The notes under the pieces were generated by a model. That model searched no databases, was not told the origin of the DNA, and worked only from the letters and a program-made list of their open reading frames with translations. 64,000 nt of DNA. Source: Labia minor (Eukaryota > Arthropoda > Insecta > Dermaptera > Spongiphoridae). The stretch covers positions 15,278,491 through 15,342,490 of the forward strand of contig OY720345.1 of assembly GCA_963082975.1 (NCBI GenBank), given 5' to 3'. Shown one piece after another: positions 57,503 to 64,000 of this stretch. Positions within the stretch are counted from its first letter, which is position 1. Every line of letters starts with the position of its first letter. Both the position numbers and the translations under genes were made by a program.

Positions 57503-57951
57503 GTTTACGCAGTTACCCCACTGCACCTTAATATAATGTAATTGTCCAAACATTTAATATATAATCTATTAATTATGATAATATATTATTAGAAAAAGAT
57601 TGAAAATGAATAACTTTGAATCTATTTTATCATAGTTGACATTATTATCTTATTCAAGATGTTAATTTAAATAAGTTTGTAACATCACTTAGTACGAAAA
57701 CCTAATCAGAAGTTATTCTATCAGGGGTGGTTAAGAGAAGAGAAACCCGTGTGTTTACAAGTCGATGGATGGATAATTTAGAATTTGTTATTACCCAGGT
57801 GCCTACACAATGGGGAATACCTATATACCTTTATTATATTATGATGAATTAAATTAAAATGAATATCAAATAAAATAAGTTAAATTTTTAGATTTTCAAT
57901 AAGAAAACTTTTTTTATGTATTATTAATAATATTATTTTAATTTGTTTATA

Positions 57952-58771
57952 CAAGGTCTGTTCAAAAGAAAAGGTGAATTTTGAATTTTAGCGAGATGTG
58001 TACATACGATTATCGAAATTTTTGGATTAGTAGATTGTTTTTGACAACTGAAAAAGTTAGTCACCTTTTTGTGTGTTCTTCGATTTTTTAAAGAATCAGT
58101 ATTAAATTGTGCGTTAAAAATGAAATAAAGTGTACCAAAGCTTAAAATGTTGACTGTGGCATTCGGCGAGTCTACTTTGTATCAAAAAAATGTTTATAAG
58201 TGGTAAAAAAGTGCGAATAAAGCACGCCAAGTTCGAACAAATGTGAAGGTTTTGCTCACGGTTTTCTTCAATTACAATGACGTGGTGCATCATGAGTTCT
58301 TGCCAACAGGTCGTACTATCAATCAATAAGGAATATTAAAAATTTGCGTGAAGCAATTCGGCTCAAACGATCGGAATTGTAGAAAAACAAATCTCGGATT
58401 CTGCATCACGATAATCCACCAGCTCACACATCATTGCTTGTTCATGATTTTTTGGACAAAAACAACACCGTAATCATGACTCAACCACCGTATTCACCAG
58501 ATTTGGCTCCCCGCGACTTTTTCCTATTCCCAAAACTGAAGAGACCAATATAAGGAATGCATTTTATCCCAAATGATGAAATAAAATCGAAGAACGAAAC
58601 GAGCTGATGACCATACCGAAAAGTGCATTTCAGAAGTGCTTCGACGATTGGAAGAAGCGCTGGCATAAGTGTATTATATCTAAGGTGAATTAATTTGAAG
58701 GGGACAAAATGAATATTCATCAATAAATAAATACTTTTTGAAATTACTTAAAATTCACCTTTTCTTGTTTG
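57952..58771 (+). pseudogene. Mariner M1, longest copy
   Basis: CAAGGTCTGTTCAAAAGAAA at the left and an AAATTCACCTTTTCTTGTTT right end. The + strand carries the catalytic-region landmarks NWRFCITI...PAHTSLLVHD-like (58385-58445), YSPDLAPRDFFLFPKLKRP (58488-58545) and MTIPKSAFQKCFDDWKKRW (58608-58665). Frameshifts and stops break it; part of the N-terminal half is inverted or deleted. Confidence 0.75.
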
Positions 58772-59129
58772 TTACTATTTAATTTGTAAATTTCACATTG
58801 AAAAATACATATATTAATACCACAGCTGGAATTCAGAGAGAGAGGAGTGGGGAAAATAAATGAGTTATAAATATATATATATCTTCTCTTCTAAACGTTC
58901 CCCATGAATATTTATCAATGAATCAATCATAAGTATATGTAAAAGATTTTAAAAAAGAAGGATGATCTATTTCCTTCTGAAAGGTGATTAAGTGTCAGTC
59001 ATTTGAAAATAATTATCCTACCACTTGAGAAGTCAAAAAGCGAAGGGTGTTTTTTTTATATTTTTGTTTTTTACTATTATTTTTGTTATTATTATTTCTT
59101 TCTTTCCCTTTTTGTTCTGAGGAGTGAGA

Positions 59130-59430
59130 GGGCGGTTTTTTTTTAGTTAGTGGCCGTAGAAACTCAACCTGTTGACACGGTTTGACATATGAACCTCAAG
59201 GCCCTCCTGGTAATGATTAATCACGTTGGTCATGACTTGCAACTCCAGTTGATGACCTCCCCCGGCCTCGGAGGACGTTCCCGGGCTGGCATCAGCGGCG
59301 GACATGCATTAGTGGCCCTCAGCTGTTAATTCGACTTGAAAAGTGTCATATCAAGGACCGCTCCCCTCAGATTTGCAAACAAACCCCAATTAGAGTGACT
59401 TTATTACATAACGACAAGCACTATTTATAT
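59130..59430. promoter_or_regulatory. Candidate conserved non-coding element
   Basis: About 300 bp of balanced composition with GGTAATGATTAATCACG (paired homeodomain-like TAAT/ATTA), GGACGTTCCCGGGCTGGCAT and CAGCTGTTAATTC (E-box). It is unique in the window, has no long frame and lies in AT-rich DNA. Inferred regulatory. Confidence 0.35.
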
Positions 59431-59519
59431 TTCCCGAAAGGCTAAATTAGAATGTTTATTAAACACAAAGACAGAGGAGGGAGAGGGAAAATTATTATTT
59501 ATTATTATGCCAACTCATC

Positions 59520-59533
59520 ATTCCGAGTTGCTC

Positions 59534-59571
<38 letters not shown>

Positions 59572-59600
59572 TACCTACGTCTATATATATATATATATAC
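59520..59600 (+). repeat. TA-rich microsatellite block
   Basis: TA runs at about 59538-59567 and 59583-59598. Confidence 0.9.
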
Positions 59601-59829
59601 ATATAAAATTATTTTAAGTCCCAAAGGAAAGAATAGAGGGGATAGAGAAGATGGATTTATTATAAAATTTATTTAATCCACAATCTAGGTTAATGAAACG
59701 TAATACTCCAGCGGAGAAAAATTCTCCAATTGGAAACAAAATTAAATTAAATAAATTCATTTCTAAATTTATTTTAAAATTCATTACTAAAAAAAAAATA
59801 AAAACTTTCTTATGAATTTATTTTAATGA

Positions 59830-60860
59830 AAATATTTTCTCGTAGAAAAGGTGAATTTTTAATTTTTTTTTTTTTTATTTTTATTGTATATTTATTGCAG
59901 TTTTGAGTTCTAAATTAATGTAAATGTCAAAATAAAAATCCGTTTGATATAAATAAAAATAAATAAATTTAAAAAATTAGAACAATTAATTCTTATTGAA
60001 AAAATTGAAAAACATACAAAATGTGACTAACTCTTTCAGTTGTTAAAAACAAACTACTAATCCAAAATGGCTGATGATGTCAACATATGAGAAACAAAAG
60101 TGTACCAACATAACAATAAAAATGTTGATAATCGAATGTGCCCGCGAAAATTCATCTTTTCCTTTGAACAGACACACCTTTAGAGAAATAACATTTTCCT
60201 AAACAAAAGCCATTTCGTTTTGAGTTCTAAATTAATGTAAATGTCAAAATAAAAATCGGTTTGATATAGATAAAAATAAATAAATTATAAAAATTAGAAC
60301 AAGTAAATCTTATTGACTTACAAAGTTGTGCGGATGGGGAATTTAATTGGTTGTTAAATTATTAGGATCATGCTACAAAATTTTTATATTTAAAACCATT
60401 GAAGAGCAAAAAAGCATTTGAGGTTGTTTATGAATTACTGAAAAGTTTACTTGAAATAATAATTAAAGCTATTTGCCCAACAAAATTTTAGCCAAAAGGC
60501 TTTTGCCTAGGTAAATGCTATTTTCTTAGTCAAATTGAAATGAAATAATAGTTGAAGCTATTTGACCAGGCAAATCACTTTTGCTTAGGTAAAAAAAAAT
60601 TTCATTTGCCTACGATTTGATTATCAACATTTTTTTTTTGTTATGTTGGTACACTTTTGTTTCTCATATGTTGACATTATCAGCCATTTTGGATTAGTAG
60701 TTTGTTTTTAATAACTGAAAAAGTTAGTCACGTTTTGTATGTTCTTCAATTTTTCAATAAAATCTAGTTCTAATTTTTAAAATTTATTTATTTTTATTTT
60801 TATCAAACGGATTTTATTTTGACATTTATATTAATTTAGACCTCAAAATTGTAATAAATC
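59830..60860. repeat. Inverted duplicates of mariner M1 end sequence
   Basis: 59890-60130 and 60625-60858 are inverted copies (AACTACTAATCCAAAATGGC with flanks), about 500 bp apart. A third partial copy of the flank (TTCTAAATTAATGTAAATGT) lies at 60226. AAAAATTAGAAC follows each. Confidence 0.6.
60465..60620 (+). repeat. TTGCCTAGGTAAATGC repeat, copy 1
   Basis: Matches 61520-61672 (CTATTTTCTTAGTCAAATTG and TTTCATTTGCCTACGA). The two direct copies enclose the mariner duplicate and the Helitron. Confidence 0.6.
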
Positions 60861-60982
60861 TATATATATAAAAAGCAATGTCTGTGTGTCTGTCTGTGTG
60901 TCTGTCAAATACTCAAAAACTACCCGTCCGATTACGGTGAAACTTTCAGGGATTGTTGTGGGCATCCCAGGGAAGGTTTTAA
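60859..60982 (+). mobile_element. Helitron 5' end fragment
   Basis: Begins TCTATATATATAAAAAGCAA with TGTCTGTGTG, a typical arthropod Helitron start, and contains AAAACTACCCGTCCGATTAC. It is cut off where a second 5' end starts at 60983. Confidence 0.65.
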
Positions 60983-61455
60983 TCTATATATATAAAAGGC
61001 AATGTCTGTGTGTCTGTCTGTGTTATTGTTTTGTGTTTTGTACATATATATGTAAAATAAAGAACAAACAGAAATAAGAAAATAAATTTTAATTAATATA
61101 ATTTATAAAAAAAATAATGTTCATAAACTTAGAAAATATTAATTATTTAATTAATTAAAATCTACTTAAATAAATGCAAAGAGCCACAAATATATTAGTA
61201 AATATATAAATAATAATATGAAATAGTCAATAAATCTTACTTATTATACTAGGAAAATTTGTTGTTGATTAAATTAAAATATATTTTCCAAGAAAACAAA
61301 TATATGTCTTATCTACTTATACTGATTGAGACAAAATGGATGAAAACCTTTTATATACAGACTTTCAACCAAATACCATGTATCACTCGGGGGTACAGGG
61401 GGCGGAGCCCCCGTCTAGGTGTGAAGAGAGCCTGGAAGGCGCTCGGAGCAGCTAG
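60983..61455 (+). mobile_element. Non-autonomous Helitron, 473 bp
   Basis: 5' TCTATATATATAAAAGGCAA with TGTCTGTGTG; 3' GGGGGCGGAGCCCCC hairpin (61398-61412), a second stem GAGCC-TGGAA-GGCGCTC, then CTAG (61452-61455) followed by T. The TC...CTAG ends and 3' hairpin are Helitron hallmarks. No Rep/helicase coding sequence. Confidence 0.75.
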
Positions 61456-61519
61456 TATACAATAAAGAACAAAATAAAAATTTTAAAATAAAAAAAATAT
61501 TTCATTTCGTAATTGTCTA

Positions 61520-61672
61520 CTGTAATAGTTAAAACTATTTGCCCAAAAAATTTAGCTAAATGACTTTTATCTAGGTAAATGCTATTTTCTTAGTCAAATT
61601 GAAATTAAATAATATTTGGAGCTATTTAGCAAGTCAAATAAAAAAAAATATTTCATTTGCCTACGACATATA
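61520..61672 (+). repeat. TTGCCTAGGTAAATGC repeat, copy 2
   Basis: Direct-orientation diverged copy of 60465-60620. Confidence 0.6.
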
Positions 61673-61929
61673 CATTACAGATCGACTATTAAAATAATTT
61701 TTATTAAAAATAAATTAATAAACTAAAAAACTAAGTTTTGTTGTACTATAATTTTCAAAAATTAACTACAAAAAAATCGTTTTTTTTTCCTTTTGGTATA
61801 TTGTTTCCTTATCATATAAAATTATCAAGATCTCTTTCACTCTCTCTCTCCATCTGTAATATGTTTATATTTATTTTTGCACCTGGAAACCCATCAGGCA
61901 ATGTAAAAAAAAAAAAAAAAAAAAAAAAG

Positions 61930-62130
61930 AAAAAAGACTGAACTGGGTATGCGGTGTGGTGAGATCGTTGGGTGAAATCCATCCGTCTCGAAACAATATT
62001 ATTTTTTCACGCCCGTCAACAAAAGACCCGGGGCTTTTGAGGTATTGAGGGTGAAAAAACAACGAGGGGAGGGAAAGGAATAAGCGCTTTTAGTGTGTGT
62101 GGTCCTTGCTCACCTAATTCTTTTTTCATT
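61930..62130. promoter_or_regulatory. Balanced block, candidate regulatory DNA
   Basis: Starts after a poly(A) run (61903-61928). Contains CATCCGTCTCGAAACAATAT, CACGCCCGTCAACAAAAGAC and TGGTCCTTGCTCACC. No exon or repeat match in the window. Confidence 0.25.
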
Positions 62131-62890
62131 TTCAACAAAAATCATTGGAATAGAAACATCAAGCAAGAGGAGTGGGGAGGAGACTATCCTTTCTAGATCA
62201 ATGCTAAAATGAAAATATCCTTATAATCGGTAGACCAATGACATTATTGAATAGAAAGATAGACAGAAAGTAAACATGGATCAATTTTTTTTTCTGACAT
62301 ATGAAAATAACAAAATTTTGTTCTTTAAAAATCAAACAACACATAGAAATTTTTGAAAAATTTGAATCATTATTATTTTAATGATTTTTTATTAGACTTA
62401 CTAAATTTTTTCATATAATTTTATTTATATTTTTGATATTTTAAGGAATATGATTATTTTACCTTTTTAGTCTTATTTATCTTGATTACTTAAACTTGAC
62501 AAAATTTTTCATAATTCGTGAAATTGGTATTTGTATAAAATTCTCTATAAATTTTTTGATATAAAATTTTTAATATTTGTTATAGTTTTGAAAATATGCC
62601 CATTTTACATTTTTAATCATTAATTTTTTTATTTATTTATGAATGTGTTTCCAGTTCGTTATCAACCCAATATAAGCCTAATAAAAATTTGATTATGATA
62701 GATTTTACTGTTTGACCAGGATTTGATTAATAAGATTTGTGCCATATAAACACACATACACATTAATGTCAACTTGAAAACCACTTTTTTGGGATTAGAA
62801 TTACTTGAAACTTGGAGATCTGTCAAAAGCCTCACATTGTTAATGAATAGGAAAACAATATCTTTACTCTCAAAAAACTTAGATATTTTC

Positions 62891-63295
62891 ACTATCTCAT
62901 CAGCGAAATGGGGGGAAGTGGGTCATTACCTACCGCGTTTTGATTTTTTTTCCTCTAAAGTGACCGTAAATATATATATATATATATATATATTAAGATA
63001 TATGTGTGATCGTTTTTCACATGATTAAAAATTGTATAAAACTGCTATATATAGAATTTCAGCTTGATTGAATCACTGAAAGTACCGGAATTAATTTTTT
63101 AACACTCTCACTGGCAATCACGCGCTAGCACGTGACGTTGTGCCATCAATATAGAGCCAAAGACGCGCTGTTTTAATAAAGATTATTTATTAATTTTAAT
63201 TTATAATTTATAATTAATTAAATTTAATTTAAATATAATATATTATGTTATTTAATCCAATTCAAATTGCGAGATAGTCGAGTGGAGACACTCCA
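62891..63295 (+). mobile_element. Helentron/HINE-like element H, copy 4 (short)
   Basis: Starts ACTATCTCATCAGCG and ends GCGAGATAGTCGAGTGGAGA-CACTCCA. It lacks the first ~190 bp and the GT tract; a TA microsatellite (62968-62992) sits instead inside AGTGACCGTAAATA. Confidence 0.65.
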
Positions 63296-63299
63296 GATT

Positions 63300-64000
63300 T
63301 ATTTTCTATTGAAAAGTAAAAAAAAAAACATTCTTAATTTAATTTAATGATTGTGATATGGAGAACTTAGTCCCTTCATTCATGAAATCTGGAAATAATA
63401 CCCGGTTTATGAAAATCTACGTACATTTATCTATAGAATCATTATAAGCTAGACTTCATTAGAAAATTAATTGAAATTCAGTATTTGACAGACAAAACCG
63501 CCAGCCAGTTCGATTGTGGGAAGCTCAATCGAAGTCAGTAACAAGGAGGGGCGAAATTTCGATTCCATGCTGAGAAACTTGAATGTGACAAGCCAATTGC
63601 CTATCAACTGTATTACAATTATTCATCAAATCAAAGAAAGTATTGTTTTATATTTATTTTTCAAACGGCACAAAAACATAATAATTATACAAATAATAAA
63701 AAATAATTTATTAGAATGTTATTCAAGATTTGCAATAGTGTAAGTGTGTCAAACTACGCAAAAGGACGTTTTTTGGGATGAATAACGATATTCTAATATT
63801 TTTAAATTTATTATTTATCAATAACACAACACTTTAATTTAATTTCTTTCTCATATATTATTACAAATCAACTTTATTTGTTTTTTCTTATATTCATTTT
63901 AATTATAATTATTAGTAATGCAAATTTACAGTATGTATATTTAAAATTTAAATTATAAAGTAGGTATGTTTTCTAAAAAAAAGTTAGTTGGCATTTTTCA
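63300..64000. other. AT-rich DNA, one balanced block, no gene seen
   Basis: 63485-63600 (GACAAAACCGCCAGCCAGTT, GAGGGGCGAAATTTCGATTC) is balanced and unique, with a 75-codon GTG-initiated frame that has no domain. Possibly regulatory. Confidence 0.3.

Larger units (their letters stand above)
55585..57532 (-). mobile_element. Pogo/Tigger-like DNA transposon with three nested insertions
   Basis: Left end TA-AGGTGAAGTGGGGGTAAG-TGCG and right end the inverse of AGGTGCAGTGGGGTAACTGC-G. A PHD-like finger on the minus strand (56235-56415) is typical of pogo/jerky-type transposase C-termini. It is split by a SINE (55930-56143), an 83-bp TTAA element (56511-56593) and a hAT MITE (57119-57502). The catalytic DDE core is not readable. 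Confidence 0.5.

Noticed and set aside
57326-57553. Frames of 66-75 codons on both strands
   Set aside because: They read through the end of a hAT MITE and the end of the pogo-like element.
1-64000. A CRISPR array, bacterial operon or viral genome
   Set aside because: No regularly spaced identical repeats, no dense bacterial-type gene order and no recognisable viral proteins; all coding exons are eukaryotic and spliced.

Overview
This is a very AT-rich, gene-poor window of an arthropod nuclear genome. The evidence is spliced genes with GT-AG introns, tiny first exons, small secreted proteins with peritrophin-A (CBM14, chitin-binding type 2) domains, and a dense load of mariner, hAT, pogo-like, MULE, Helitron, SINE and non-LTR relics. 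A 43-bp 18S rRNA-like fragment has an insect/arthropod-type sequence. I cannot name the species; a low-GC insect (for example some parasitoid wasps) or another AT-rich arthropod would fit.

The genes I can support lie in the left half, all on the + strand, and form a CBM14 cluster. Gene A is a single visible internal exon (2835-3068). Gene B runs 7989-10708, gene C 18344-20964 and gene E 23619-24312. Gene D is a three-domain gene (about 27786-31445). In B, C and E a minute first exon carrying only the ATG and a few bases is spliced in phase 1 to an exon that completes the signal peptide and encodes the CBM14 domain. This plan fits tandem duplication, and B and C also share a 60-bp upstream block. 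The products should be secreted chitin-binding proteins of the peritrophic matrix or cuticle; no catalytic domain is present.

Between and inside these genes are transposon relics: non-LTR reverse transcriptase, MULE transposase with subterminal inverted motif arrays, six hAT-type elements in the whole window with exact 8-bp target duplications, mariner remnants of several subfamilies, and a 1.5-kb repeat block present three times around genes A and B. Two structures stand out: a 111-bp perfect inverted repeat with a 21-nt loop (16436-16678), and two copies of a dispersed repeat headed by an 18S rRNA-derived segment (14719 and 21623).

From about 32 kb to the end I see no convincing protein-coding exon. 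The sequence is AT-rich intergenic or intronic DNA with repeats (four copies of a Helentron/HINE-like element, a Helitron with a duplicated 5' end, three tRNA-derived SINEs in the whole window, and a pogo-like element with three nested insertions). Scattered islands of balanced composition look like regulatory DNA: a CpG-rich promoter-like island with two CTCF-like motifs near 38.36 kb, a POU-Sox-like composite near 47.0 kb, and blocks near 54.4, 59.2 and 62.0 kb. These may belong to a neighbouring gene outside the window. All assignments come from reading the sequence; no database search was run.
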